DNA from: an uncultured Fidelibacterota bacterium
GTDB taxonomy: Bacteria > Fidelibacterota > Marinisomatia > Marinisomatales > Marinisomataceae
DNA length: 64,000 bases
Direction: 5' to 3'
Assembly: GCA_902525615.1 (NCBI GenBank)
Contig: CABZHT010000001.1
Location: forward strand, 176,813 to 240,812
How positions within the stretch are numbered: position 1 is the stretch's first letter; each line of letters starts with the position of its first letter. The notes below the pieces were generated by a model. The model had not been told where the DNA came from and did not search any database. It was given only the letters and a program-made list of their open reading frames with translations. The position numbers were made by a program, and so were the translations under genes. Of this stretch, positions 37,841-47,075 are shown in pieces.

Positions 37841-38247
37841 TATATTTTTTCTATGTTTTTAAGATCGCCCTCATATCTGGAGGCACATTTAGTTTGCAAT
37901 TCTGTAGCTGAAATAAGGCTATTAGCGTATGAACCAGAGACTACAACCTCTGCGTCATCTTTAAAGAGGTCTGGTCTAATTCCATAATAGGTTACCTTTA
38001 CACTATCATTATTTTGATATACGAAAAAAGAAACTTCAAGTTGATCGTATTCTGAGATATCTATTGAATTTGGTTTTATGTAACCACCAACTTTTATTTT
38101 TTGAATATCATTTGATTCACTAGCTAGTTCAGAAATAGAATAATATCTCACAGTTAATGAATCATCTTTCTTAATATTCGTTAGATAAAATACCCAACCA
38201 GCAATTAAGAAAAAAATAATAAGAGTTGATGTAGTGACTTTATTCAT
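37840..38247 (-). CDS. ccmE: Cytochrome c maturation protein CcmE, CxxxY variant
   Basis: This 135-aa haem chaperone has an N-terminal anchor (residues 7-22) and an OB-fold periplasmic domain (KVGGYIKPNSI, VTYYGIRPDLFKDDAEVVVSG). The C-terminal haem-binding motif is normally HxxxY but reads TKCASRYEG here, so Cys replaces the haem-binding His. CxxxY CcmE proteins are known from Desulfovibrio-type systems that work without CcmG and CcmH. None of those is seen in this cluster, in agreement. Confidence 0.9.
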   Translation of the reverse strand: MNKVTTSTLIIFFLIAGWVFYLTNIKKDDSLTVRYYSISELASESNDIQKIKVGGYIKPNSIDISEYDQLEVSFFVYQNNDSVKVTYYGIRPDLFKDDAEVVVSGSYANSLISATELQTKCASRYEGDLKNIEKI

Positions 38248-38250
38248 AAT

Positions 38251-39846
38251 TTATATCCCAAAAGATTCTTCCCATTCACCATAAACTTTTTTCATTACTT
38301 CCACGATTTCGCCGACAGTTCCGCCTTGTTCAGCTACTTCTATCAAAAAAGGAACTAAATTTAAATCTTTTTTACAAGCATCGCTTAGTTTTTTCATCTT
38401 TTCTTGCAATATTTTTTCATCTCGACTTTTTCTAAGAGTTTTTATTTTGTCTTCTTGAGTATCTTGAGCATCTCTTGAAATTTTGAGAATCTCTATATCT
38501 AACTCTTCGTCTTCCTCAACAAAATCATTTACTCCAACAATAATTCTTTCTTTAGAATCAACTGATTCTTGATAAATAGATGCAGATTCAGCTATTTTTT
38601 TTTGAAAATAACCATCCTCTATAGCTTGCACTGTTCCACCCATCTCCTGAATTTCTTCAAAGTACCTAATAGCTTGTTTTTCAAGTTTATCAGTCAATTC
38701 TTCAATATACCATGATCCTCCAAGAGGATCGGCTACATTAGGTACTCCAGTTTCAAAAGCCAGAATTTGCTGGGTTCTAAGCGCTATTTTTGCAGCTTTT
38801 TCTGAAGGCAATGCTAATGTTTCATCCAATGAATTTGTATGCAGAGAATTTGTTCCGCCTAGCACTGCAGACATTGCTTCAAAGGCTGTTCGAACAATAT
38901 TATTTTCTGGCTGTTGAGCTGTTAGTGAACATCCTGCAGTTTGAGTATGAAATTTAAGTTTTAATGAACTTTCATTTTTTGCACCATATTTATCTTTTAG
39001 TCGATTTGCCCAAATTCTACGTGCAGCTCTATACTTAGCAATTTCTTCAAAAAAGTCCATATGAGCATTAAAGAAAAAAGATAATCTATGGGCAAAATCA
39101 TCTATTTTTAGTCCTCTTTTTAAACACTCTTCAATATATGCAAATCCATTATTAAGTGTAAAAGCAAGCTCTTGTGCAGCAGTAGATCCAGCTTCTCTAA
39201 TATGATATCCACTGACGGATACAGGGTTGTATAATGGCATGTTTTCGGAACAATATTCAATAATATCTACAACAAGTTTAACTGATGGTTCAGGCGGAAA
39301 AATCCACTCTTTTTGAGCCATGTATTCTTTTAATGCATCATTTTGTAAGGTTCCTCTCAATTTACTGACATCTATTCCATTTTTCTTAGCAAGTGCTACA
39401 TAAAATGCAAAAAGAATAATTGCAGGACCATTTATTGTCTGTGATACTGAAATTTTTTCAAGGTCTATTCCATCAAAAAGAATTTCCATATCCTGTAAAG
39501 AAGCTACATTTACGCCGCAGACACCAACCTCTCCTGAAGATAACTCATGATCCGGATCATAACCCATTAAAGTTGGCATATCATAAGCTACAGATAAGCC
39601 AGTTTGACCATTTTTAAGTAAATATTTGTATCGTTCATTAGTTTTTTCTGGGGTACTGAATCCTGAAAATTGTCTCATGGTCCATAATTTTCCCCGATAC
39701 ATATTCTTATGAATACCTCTAGTATATGGGAAACTTCCTGGATCAATATTATAGTTTTTTTCATTATTGGATGATGAGTAAAAGTCCTTCAATTCATCAC
39801 CACTAATGCTTTTAAAACTACCTTTTCTTTCAACTTTTTTACTCAT
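38251..39846 (-). CDS. Acyl-CoA mutase large subunit, isobutyryl-CoA mutase-like
   Basis: This 531-aa protein is the TIM-barrel catalytic subunit of a B12-dependent acyl-CoA mutase; the B12-binding domain is absent and must be a separate protein outside the window. It would normally be labelled methylmalonyl-CoA mutase. However, two substrate-selecting positions differ: the mutase Tyr (TIRQYAGF) is Phe60 (TMRQFSGF), and the carboxylate-binding Arg (MVRNTYIFPP) is Gln178 (MAQKEWIFPP). Phe plus Gln is the isobutyryl-CoA mutase pattern, as is HTQTAGCSLTAQQP. It overlaps the dxs end by 8 bp. The class is certain; the substrate is inferred. Confidence 0.85.
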   Translation of the reverse strand: MSKKVERKGSFKSISGDELKDFYSSSNNEKNYNIDPGSFPYTRGIHKNMYRGKLWTMRQFSGFSTPEKTNERYKYLLKNGQTGLSVAYDMPTLMGYDPDHELSSGEVGVCGVNVASLQDMEILFDGIDLEKISVSQTINGPAIILFAFYVALAKKNGIDVSKLRGTLQNDALKEYMAQKEWIFPPEPSVKLVVDIIEYCSENMPLYNPVSVSGYHIREAGSTAAQELAFTLNNGFAYIEECLKRGLKIDDFAHRLSFFFNAHMDFFEEIAKYRAARRIWANRLKDKYGAKNESSLKLKFHTQTAGCSLTAQQPENNIVRTAFEAMSAVLGGTNSLHTNSLDETLALPSEKAAKIALRTQQILAFETGVPNVADPLGGSWYIEELTDKLEKQAIRYFEEIQEMGGTVQAIEDGYFQKKIAESASIYQESVDSKERIIVGVNDFVEEDEELDIEILKISRDAQDTQEDKIKTLRKSRDEKILQEKMKKLSDACKKDLNLVPFLIEVAEQGGTVGEIVEVMKKVYGEWEESFGI

Positions 39847-41710
39847 TTGATTTCCTTGAAAAATTATAAATCTTTTCGAATAAAGTCATTGAATCTAAAC
39901 CTATTTCTTCTAATAAAATATTTCTTGGTCCATGATCTACAAACCTGTTTGGAACACCTAATGTTAAAATAGAATTTTCAATATTCTTTTTATTTGACCA
40001 GTTTATTACTCCTTCACCAAATCCACCATCTGTCACACCTTCTTCAATTGTAACAACTAATTTATATTTTGGTAAAGATTCATTTAAATAATTTTCATCC
40101 ATAGGTTTGATAAATCTACAATTAACTACCTCTGTGGAAATACCTTTTTCCATTAGCATACTATGTATTTCTAAGCTCTTACTTACCATTGATCCAACTG
40201 CTAAAATAAGCACGTCACTTCCTTCTGTTAATACCTCCCATGAGCCTATTTCAATTTTTTGTGGAGATTTTTCTTCAAATTTTACTGACTGTTCTTTAGG
40301 GTATCTTATGGTAAATGGTTTAGTTGTATTTAAAGTTGCAGTATAAAGTAAATCTCTTAACTCATTTCCATCTTTTGGTGCTGAAATAATAATATTTTGA
40401 ATACATCTTAAATAAGAAATATCTAAAACACCGTGATGAGTTGCACCATCCTCACCAACTAAACCAGAACGATCCATACAAAAAATGACAGGTAAATTTT
40501 GTAAAGCAATATCATGAATTATATGATCAAAGGCTCTTTGAAGAAAGGTTGAATAAATTGCAACAACAGGAATTTTCCCTTCTGTTGATAACCCGCCACT
40601 AAAAGTTACTGCATGGCCTTCAGCGATACCAACATCATAGAATCTTTCAGGAAATCTTGAAGAATACTCAACCAATCCAGTCCCTTCCCTCATTGCAGCA
40701 GTTATTGCAACTATATTTTTATTTTCTTCTGCTAAATCACATATCACTTCTCCAAATACATTCTGATATATTGGAGCTTGAACTTTAACAACTGCATCAT
40801 CTTTTTTCTTTTCTTTAACTCCATGATATTTGATTGGATCATCCTCAGCGTAATCAAGACCTTTTCCTTTTTTTGTAATTGTATGCAACACAACAGGACT
40901 GTCATAATCTTTTATATTTTCCAAAATTTCTATCATTTCTTCGATATTATGACCATCAACTGGCCCAAAATATCTAAAACCTAGATCTTCAAAAACCGTT
41001 GTAGGTAAAAAGAATTTTTTAGCACTTGACTCAGTTTTTCTTAAAATAGATTCTATAATTTTCAAACTTTTTGGAAGTTTTTTTATTGTTCTATAAATCC
41101 ATCTTCTCAATCTATTATATTGCTTATTGGTAGCTATTTTAACAAGGTAGTTTCTAAATGCCCCGACATTAGGACTTATAGACATATCATTATCATTAAC
41201 AATAACAAGCATTTGTTTTCTTATATTTCCAGCATTATTGAGGGCTTCAAATGCAAGACCTCCGGATAAGGCTCCATCGCCAATAATACTTACTACTTTA
41301 AAATCATCATTCTCTAAATTTCTACTAACAGCCATTCCTAAGCCAGCTGAAATTGCTGTTGATGCATGACCAGCACCAAAGACATCATATTCACTTTCAG
41401 ATCTCTTTAAAAAACCGCTTAATCCTTTATATCTTCTAATAGTTGGGAATTGACTATATCTACCAGTTAGTACTTTATGAGCATATGCCTGATGACCGGT
41501 ATCCCATACGATTTTATCTCTTGGAGCATCGAAAACATAATGAACAGCAGTTGTCATTTCAACTGCGCCAAGTGTTGGAGCTAAATGTCCTCCAATTTCA
41601 TTAATTGTATCAGTAATATAAGTGCGAAGTTCTTTGCATACTTCTCCTAATTCCTCTTTTGGAATACTTTTTAAATCTTTTGGAGAATTAATCTTATCAA
41701 GATATTTCAT
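39839..41710 (-). CDS. dxs: 1-deoxy-D-xylulose-5-phosphate synthase
   Basis: This 623-aa TPP enzyme condenses pyruvate and glyceraldehyde-3-phosphate, the first step of the MEP isoprenoid pathway; DXP also serves thiamine and PLP synthesis. The TPP-binding motif is GDGALSGGLAFEALNNAG. GHQAYAHKVLTGR and CMDRSGLVGEDGATHHG are DXS signatures. I use the ATG at 41710, which forms an ATGA overlap with pdxT. ispH of the same pathway is three genes away. Confidence 0.96.
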   Translation of the reverse strand: MKYLDKINSPKDLKSIPKEELGEVCKELRTYITDTINEIGGHLAPTLGAVEMTTAVHYVFDAPRDKIVWDTGHQAYAHKVLTGRYSQFPTIRRYKGLSGFLKRSESEYDVFGAGHASTAISAGLGMAVSRNLENDDFKVVSIIGDGALSGGLAFEALNNAGNIRKQMLVIVNDNDMSISPNVGAFRNYLVKIATNKQYNRLRRWIYRTIKKLPKSLKIIESILRKTESSAKKFFLPTTVFEDLGFRYFGPVDGHNIEEMIEILENIKDYDSPVVLHTITKKGKGLDYAEDDPIKYHGVKEKKKDDAVVKVQAPIYQNVFGEVICDLAEENKNIVAITAAMREGTGLVEYSSRFPERFYDVGIAEGHAVTFSGGLSTEGKIPVVAIYSTFLQRAFDHIIHDIALQNLPVIFCMDRSGLVGEDGATHHGVLDISYLRCIQNIIISAPKDGNELRDLLYTATLNTTKPFTIRYPKEQSVKFEEKSPQKIEIGSWEVLTEGSDVLILAVGSMVSKSLEIHSMLMEKGISTEVVNCRFIKPMDENYLNESLPKYKLVVTIEEGVTDGGFGEGVINWSNKKNIENSILTLGVPNRFVDHGPRNILLEEIGLDSMTLFEKIYNFSRKSNE

Positions 41711-42273
41711 GTTTTTCCTTTGAAACAAATTTCATGTATTAAAGTTTCATTCAATAATTCAGGATGACAAGAAATTCCTATATGTATTCCCTGCCTGACT
41801 GCAACAACTTCTTCTTGAAAGGTTGCTAGAACCTCAACATCGTTATTTATTTTATCTATTTTTGGAGCTCTAATAAATAATACATCGATATCAGAACTCA
41901 TTAAACCATTCTTAACATTTATTTTGGCTTCAAAAGAGTGTACTTGTCTTCCATAAGCATTTCTGCATGTTATTACATCTAAAAAAGCGAAGTTATGTAC
42001 TCTTGAGTCGTTTGATTCTTTAGACATTAAAATAAGTCCAGCACATGAACCCAAAATTGGTTTATTTTTTGAAAGCTTATTAATACCATTAATCAAACTT
42101 TGATTCTTTCTCAAAAGATTAGTTATTGTTGTAGATTCTCCTCCTGGAATTATAAGACCATCAACAGAACTTAGATCATCGCTTGTTTTAACTAGCTTAT
42201 GTTTTAAGTTAATTTTTTTAAGAATTTTAATATGAGAATCAAAATTTCCTTGAAGTGCAAGGACACCAATCAC
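41707..42273 (-). CDS. pdxT: Pyridoxal 5'-phosphate synthase glutaminase subunit
   Basis: This 188-aa class I glutamine amidotransferase passes ammonia to PdxS. Motifs are VLALQGNFDSH, IIPGGESTTI, the nucleophile in GSCAGLILM, and the C-terminal His/Glu of ISCHPELL. The start codon is GTG, 2 bp after the pdxS stop. Confidence 0.95.
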   Translation of the reverse strand: MIGVLALQGNFDSHIKILKKINLKHKLVKTSDDLSSVDGLIIPGGESTTITNLLRKNQSLINGINKLSKNKPILGSCAGLILMSKESNDSRVHNFAFLDVITCRNAYGRQVHSFEAKINVKNGLMSSDIDVLFIRAPKIDKINNDVEVLATFQEEVVAVRQGIHIGISCHPELLNETLIHEICFKGKT

Positions 42274-42275
42274 AA

Positions 42276-43148
42276 TTAGTCACCTCTATTTGAAAATTTT
42301 TCATCTTCAGGAATGTCAGACATTAAAATTCCCTTCATGGCATCTTTTAAATCGTACGAAGCAGTTAAAACATCTTTTGCGCTCTTAAAATGTGTAACAG
42401 CTTTAACAATAGCATGAGCTCTTTCTGATGGATCTTGACTTTTAAATATACCAGAACCAACAAAAACTGTTTCAGCACCGAGTTGCATCATTAAAGAAGC
42501 ATCTGCGGGAGTAGCAATTCCTCCAGCAGCAAAATTAGGAACCGTTAGTTTTTGATTTTTAGCTACCTCTTCTACTAAATCTAATGGAACTCTGAATTCT
42601 TCTGCTTTTTTTGATAAATCAGCATCTTTTAGTTCAATAATTTGTGAAGTAATCATTTTCATATGCCTTACAGCTTCAACAATATTTCCACTACCAGCTT
42701 CACCTTTAGTTCTAATCAACGCAGCACCTTCATTTATTCTTCTTAGGGCTTCACCTAAGTCTCTTGCTCCACATACAAATGGAACCTTAAAAGGATGTTT
42801 ATCTACATGTGCATGCTCATCAGCCGTTGTAAGTACTTCACTTTCATCAATGAAGTCAACTTCTAAGGCTTCTAAAATTTGTGCTTCTGCAAAATGACCA
42901 ATTCTACATTTTGCCATCACTGGTATTGAAACATTATCCTGTATTTCTTTTATCATATGAGGGTTGCTCATTCTTGCAACACCGCCATCTTTTCTAATAT
43001 CAGATGGAATTCTCTCTAAAGCCATAACAGAAACTGCTCCTGCATCTTCTGCAATTTTAGCTTGTTCTAAATTAGTAACATCCATAATTACCCCACCTTT
43101 TAGCATTTCTGCTAAACCGACTTTAACTTTGAAAGACTCTTTACTCAT
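42276..43148 (-). CDS. pdxS: Pyridoxal 5'-phosphate synthase subunit PdxS
   Basis: This 290-aa enzyme builds PLP from ribose-5-phosphate, glyceraldehyde-3-phosphate and ammonia. The sequence is highly conserved: [58 protein letters not shown] and [20 protein letters not shown]. It overlaps the ispH end by 8 bp (ATGAGTAA) and precedes pdxT. Confidence 0.98.
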   Translation of the reverse strand: MSKESFKVKVGLAEMLKGGVIMDVTNLEQAKIAEDAGAVSVMALERIPSDIRKDGGVARMSNPHMIKEIQDNVSIPVMAKCRIGHFAEAQILEALEVDFIDESEVLTTADEHAHVDKHPFKVPFVCGARDLGEALRRINEGAALIRTKGEAGSGNIVEAVRHMKMITSQIIELKDADLSKKAEEFRVPLDLVEEVAKNQKLTVPNFAAGGIATPADASLMMQLGAETVFVGSGIFKSQDPSERAHAIVKAVTHFKSAKDVLTASYDLKDAMKGILMSDIPEDEKFSNRGD

Positions 43149-44007
43149 GAATTATTTCCTTTTCTTGTGTATTTGTTATTTCTTTGACTTTTTTAATTAC
43201 TGATTCGATTATCCAGTCTGGAGTTGAAGCTCCGGCGGATATTCCTACAGAATTTACATCATCTTTAAACCAAGATGAATCAATTTCTGCAGCACAAGTC
43301 ACCTGAAATGTATTTTCATTCCTTTCTGAGCTCAATTCAGCTAGACGTTTGGAATTAGCGCTTGTAAATGATCCAATAATAATCATTAAGTCAGTTACTT
43401 CAGACAACTCTTTAATTTGTTCTTGATTTCTTTTAGTAGGAAAGCAAATCGTATTAACAAATCTTAAATCAAATACTTTTGTCATTAAAACGTTTATAAT
43501 ATCTTGCACGTTTTCGATTGTTTGGGTTGATTGAGTTACAACTCCAGCTTTCTTTGTTTTTCTCAGTGCTTCAGCTTCTTCTACTGAAGCAACAATCACT
43601 GGATCTGGTATTTGACTAGCAATTCCAATTACTTCATCGTGACCATGGTCTCCAATAATAATAATTTTTCTACCTTCTTTATGTAATACTTTTACTTCAT
43701 GATGTATTTCATGAACTAAAGGGCATGTAGCATCGATAATATTCATTTTTTTATCTTCAGCTTTTTTCCAGACCTCTTTTGCAGTACCGTGAGCTCTGAA
43801 AAGAACAGGTTTGTCTTTTGGAATCTGATCAAGTTTCTCAACAACTTTTACACCTTCTTTTTCTAAATCACTTACGACACTTTCATTATGAACAATATCT
43901 CCCAACATATAGACTTCTCCATATTTTTTGCTCATTTCGTAAGCGCTATTTACAGCATCTCTTACTCCAAAACAATATCCAGCATCTTTAGCTAAAATTA
44001 TCTTCAT
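43141..44007 (-). CDS. ispH: 4-hydroxy-3-methylbut-2-enyl diphosphate reductase
   Basis: This 288-aa 4Fe-4S enzyme makes IPP and DMAPP, the last MEP step. The three cluster cysteines are in [23 protein letters not shown] and [28 protein letters not shown] and the [10 protein letters not shown] end are typical. It overlaps the nrnA-like gene by 20 bp. Confidence 0.96.
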   Translation of the reverse strand: MKIILAKDAGYCFGVRDAVNSAYEMSKKYGEVYMLGDIVHNESVVSDLEKEGVKVVEKLDQIPKDKPVLFRAHGTAKEVWKKAEDKKMNIIDATCPLVHEIHHEVKVLHKEGRKIIIIGDHGHDEVIGIASQIPDPVIVASVEEAEALRKTKKAGVVTQSTQTIENVQDIINVLMTKVFDLRFVNTICFPTKRNQEQIKELSEVTDLMIIIGSFTSANSKRLAELSSERNENTFQVTCAAEIDSSWFKDDVNSVGISAGASTPDWIIESVIKKVKEITNTQEKEIIHE

Positions 44008-44986
44008 TAAATTTGCTTATATATGTTGACATTAAATTTAAAACTGTTGATTTGACATCTGAAAATTCACCTTCTACTAGTGCTGCAGCTGCAAAAGGAT
44101 GTCCACCTCCACCCATTTTTTTAGCGATCTCGCTAACTTTGTACTTTCCCTTTGATCTAAAGCTTAATCTAACTTTTCCTCCAAGGTCATAAAGCATTAA
44201 GGAAACTTCAACTCCCTTAATTCCTCGAAAAAAATCTGTAAACCCGTCAAAATCTTGATTTGAGCCATTGACCTCTTTAATCATGTCATGATTCAAAGAA
44301 AACCAGACTATTTCACCATCGCAATCATAATTTAATTTTTGAATCACGTTTCCTAAGAGCTTCATTCTGCTTATCGAAGAATTTTCATAAATGTTTTGAT
44401 AGACTTTAGAGATATCTAATCCCATTTGAATGGCATCAACGGCAACTTGATGACAAAGATCAGTTGTGTTACTATGTCTAAAAGAACCGGTGTCTGTTAA
44501 GACAGCAACATAAATACCTAACATCATTTCATCTGAAATTTTTTGATCAATCTCTTTAAAAAATGAATATAAAATTTCACCTACGGATGAGGCTTTGACA
44601 TCGATGTATTCATTCTTAAATAGATCATTATCAGATTTTGCGTGATGATCAATGCTTAACGTTTCAATATCATTTTCTTCAACTAAAAATGCCAAATCTC
44701 CCAATCTATAAAAATCTCCTATATCTAATATCAATCCTAGATCTGCTTTTTTAATAAATGATGCTGAATCTCCATCGAGCTCTTGAAAAATATTATCCTC
44801 ATTCAAAAAATTATATACTTCTGGTATTGGAGAGTGATTAACGATAATGCAATCCTTGCCAATTGAATCTAAATATTTGTACATAGTGTAAGCAGAACCT
44901 AAGCTATCTCCATCTGGATTTATATGAGATGAAATAAAGATTTTATCGTGTTTATCAATAATGGATTTTATTAGATGAAAATCCAT
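43988..44986 (-). CDS. nrnA: DHH/DHHA1 phosphoesterase, NrnA-like oligoribonuclease
   Basis: This 332-aa protein has the DHH-family order: SSHINPDGDSLGSAY, ILDIGDFYRLG, SIDHHAKSD, LTDTGSFRHSNT, and the C-terminal DHHA1 GGGGHPFAAAAL. Relatives degrade nano-RNA, pAp and linear cyclic-dinucleotide products such as pApA. With cdaA elsewhere in the window, it may finish c-di-AMP breakdown; that link is inference. It lies 3 bp after the adenosyltransferase. Confidence 0.9.
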   Translation of the reverse strand: MDFHLIKSIIDKHDKIFISSHINPDGDSLGSAYTMYKYLDSIGKDCIIVNHSPIPEVYNFLNEDNIFQELDGDSASFIKKADLGLILDIGDFYRLGDLAFLVEENDIETLSIDHHAKSDNDLFKNEYIDVKASSVGEILYSFFKEIDQKISDEMMLGIYVAVLTDTGSFRHSNTTDLCHQVAVDAIQMGLDISKVYQNIYENSSISRMKLLGNVIQKLNYDCDGEIVWFSLNHDMIKEVNGSNQDFDGFTDFFRGIKGVEVSLMLYDLGGKVRLSFRSKGKYKVSEIAKKMGGGGHPFAAAALVEGEFSDVKSTVLNLMSTYISKFNEDNFS

Positions 44987-44989
44987 ATT

Positions 44990-45529
44990 TTACCTCTGCC
45001 AAGTATTTTCAGGAATATTATTTTGTTTATTATGATATCTTGAAAGAACAAAGAAATAATCTGATAAACGATTTAAATACATTATTACGGGATTATTATC
45101 CAAAGAATTATTGTATAATGTTACAGCCGATCTTTCAGCTCTTCTAGTAATTGCTCTAGCAACATGTAAATTTGATGAAAAATGATCTCCGCTTGGTAAA
45201 ATAAATTCTTTTAGAGGTTCTAAGTCTTGGTTAAGATAATTTATTTGATCGTCTAAATCTGAAATCATGTTTTCATTTATGATAGAATTATCTTCAAGAT
45301 TCATTGAAATATGTCCACCTATATCGAATAAATTATTCTGAATTTTTTTTAAGAACTCTGTTATATCTGAGTTTTGGCTAAATGATAAGCAAACTCCAAT
45401 AATACTACTTAATTCATCTACCTCTCCAAGACAATGAATAATATTATCAGACTTAAGGACTGATTCTCCTTTGGCTAAATTTGTTTTACCGCTATCTCCA
45501 TTTCTTGTAGTAACTTTTGTAATTCTCAT
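44990..45529 (-). CDS. Cob(I)alamin adenosyltransferase, PduO type
   Basis: The ATG at 45529 gives 179 aa starting MRITKVTTRNGDSGKTNLA, the ATP-binding motif of PduO-type enzymes. The track's extra N-terminus is read inside nhaD and is rejected. ARAITRRAERSAVTLYNN and the VIMYLNRLSDYFFVLSRY end are family signatures. It makes adenosylcobalamin, the cofactor of NrdJ and of the acyl-CoA mutase in this window. The start overlaps the nhaD stop by one base (TAATG). Confidence 0.94.
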   Translation of the reverse strand: MRITKVTTRNGDSGKTNLAKGESVLKSDNIIHCLGEVDELSSIIGVCLSFSQNSDITEFLKKIQNNLFDIGGHISMNLEDNSIINENMISDLDDQINYLNQDLEPLKEFILPSGDHFSSNLHVARAITRRAERSAVTLYNNSLDNNPVIMYLNRLSDYFFVLSRYHNKQNNIPENTWQR

Positions 45530-46842
45530 TACATCATACCTGACAGCCATAGATGGGTTAGAATGCTGAATACATATCCAATGAAAATTACTCCAGTCCA
45601 TCTAAGATGACTTGAAAATGTATAAATTCCCTTTGCTTGACCCATCAAAGCAACACCAGGTGCAGAACCAATTGAAAGCAAACTTCCACCAACTCCTGCG
45701 GTAAGAGTAATTAAAAGCCACTGATTTAAGTCCATGGTAGTAGTATCATGCATTTGAATCACAGAAAACATGACAGGTATGTTATCAATTAATGCAGATA
45801 TAATTCCCATCAAAGAGTTTGCAATAGTAAAACCAAGACCATCGTAAAGTGTAGTATTTATCAGTGCCAAATAACCAATTTTTGAAAGTCCAGCTACACA
45901 AAGTATTACTCCATAGAAAAATAATAAGGTATCCCACTCAGCTTGAGCAATTTGCTTAAATACTCCAAATGGTTGATCTGAGCCATCACGAGAAATTTTG
46001 CTCTCTGCAGAATAAGTTCTTTTCAAATAATAACCAAAAAGTTGCAAAAGACTCAATCCAAACATCATACCAAATACTGGAGGAAGCTTAAGGAATTGTT
46101 TAAAGGAAATTGCCATCATAATTGTAACAAGGAATAAACAGCTTATAGTCACAGCACCTCGTTTTAACAACACAGGAGGATTTTCAACTTCATCCGCAGA
46201 ACCATCAATGAAAAAACTCATAATAAATGCCGGAATAATAAAATTTACTAATGAAGGTAAAAAGAGTTTGAAAAATTGCAAAAATTCAACGTAACCAGCC
46301 TGCCAAACCATTAGTGTTGTTATATCTCCAAAAGGACTAAAAGCACCACCAGCATTAGCAGCTACAACAATATTGACACAACTTATACTTGTAAAATTTT
46401 TATTGCCTTTTCCAACAGCTAATACCACTGCACACATTGTAAGTGCAGTTGTTAAGTTATCCGCTATAGGTGATAAGAAAAATGAAATAAACCCAGTAAT
46501 CCAAAATAATTTTTTATAACTAAAATTTTGATTTAGAAGAATAGAACGCAATTTTTCGAAAACATTTCTCTCAGTCATTGAATTTATATAAGTCATCGCC
46601 ACTAAAAGGAAGAGCATCAACTGATTAAATTCATCAAAAGCATGCATCAGTTCTTTTTTGACAGCATAAGAATCTCCTGTTTGCACTCCTACCCAAGCGA
46701 TCATTGCCCAAATAATTCCTGCAGCAAAAAGCACGGGCTTAGACTTCCTTAAGTGCGTAACCTCCTCTGTCATCACAAAAGCATATGCAATGATAAAAAG
46801 GACTATCGATATAATTCCAACTGGATGATTCAATAATTCCAT
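45529..46842 (-). CDS. nhaD: Na+/H+ antiporter NhaD
   Basis: This 437-aa polytopic membrane protein (about 12 helices) exports Na+ in exchange for H+. Polar residues inside membrane segments, FFLSPIADNLTTALTMCAVV and NAGGAFSPFGDITTLMVWQA, match the NhaD/ion-transporter fold. IDNIPVMFSVIQM and SIGSAPGVALMGQA form the second repeat. It stands between the cobalamin adenosyltransferase and the Na+-NQR block, and would recycle the sodium gradient for pH and salt balance. Confidence 0.92.
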   Translation of the reverse strand: MELLNHPVGIISIVLFIIAYAFVMTEEVTHLRKSKPVLFAAGIIWAMIAWVGVQTGDSYAVKKELMHAFDEFNQLMLFLLVAMTYINSMTERNVFEKLRSILLNQNFSYKKLFWITGFISFFLSPIADNLTTALTMCAVVLAVGKGNKNFTSISCVNIVVAANAGGAFSPFGDITTLMVWQAGYVEFLQFFKLFLPSLVNFIIPAFIMSFFIDGSADEVENPPVLLKRGAVTISCLFLVTIMMAISFKQFLKLPPVFGMMFGLSLLQLFGYYLKRTYSAESKISRDGSDQPFGVFKQIAQAEWDTLLFFYGVILCVAGLSKIGYLALINTTLYDGLGFTIANSLMGIISALIDNIPVMFSVIQMHDTTTMDLNQWLLITLTAGVGGSLLSIGSAPGVALMGQAKGIYTFSSHLRWTGVIFIGYVFSILTHLWLSGMM

Positions 46843-46910
46843 AGGCGGTAATTTAAATAAAAAGAAATGAAAAAATTATTAAAATCGTATTAATTATTTT
46901 ATATTTTGAA

Positions 46911-47075
46911 ATGGAAAATTTATTACCTGTTTTACTCATTATTGGGCTATCAATGTTAGCGATGAACTTGGGACTGATTTTTAAAAATAAACCACTCAGA
47001 AAAGCTTGTGGTGATTCACCTGACGGATGTGAAATTTGTGGTGGCGATCAAGATAAATGTGATAGCAACGCTTAA
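46911..47075 (+). CDS. nqrM: NqrM-like Na+-NQR maturation protein
   Basis: This 54-aa plus-strand ORF is absent from the track. The sequence is a membrane helix (residues about 4-25), then IFKNKPLRKACGDSPDGCE, then ICGGDQDKCDSNA. One helix, the basic FKxKPLR stretch and a tail with four cysteines resemble NqrM (DUF539; GVIFKRKPIKGSCGG type). NqrM helps install the Fe centre shared by NqrD and NqrE. The gene runs convergently into apbE and the two stop codons overlap. Its cysteine spacing differs from proteobacterial NqrM, so a variant is likely. Confidence 0.8.
   Translation: MENLLPVLLIIGLSMLAMNLGLIFKNKPLRKACGDSPDGCEICGGDQDKCDSNA

Noticed and set aside
45530-45601. Extended start of the cobalamin adenosyltransferase
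   Set aside because: The added residues come from inside nhaD; the family N-terminus MRITKVTTRNGD begins at 45529.
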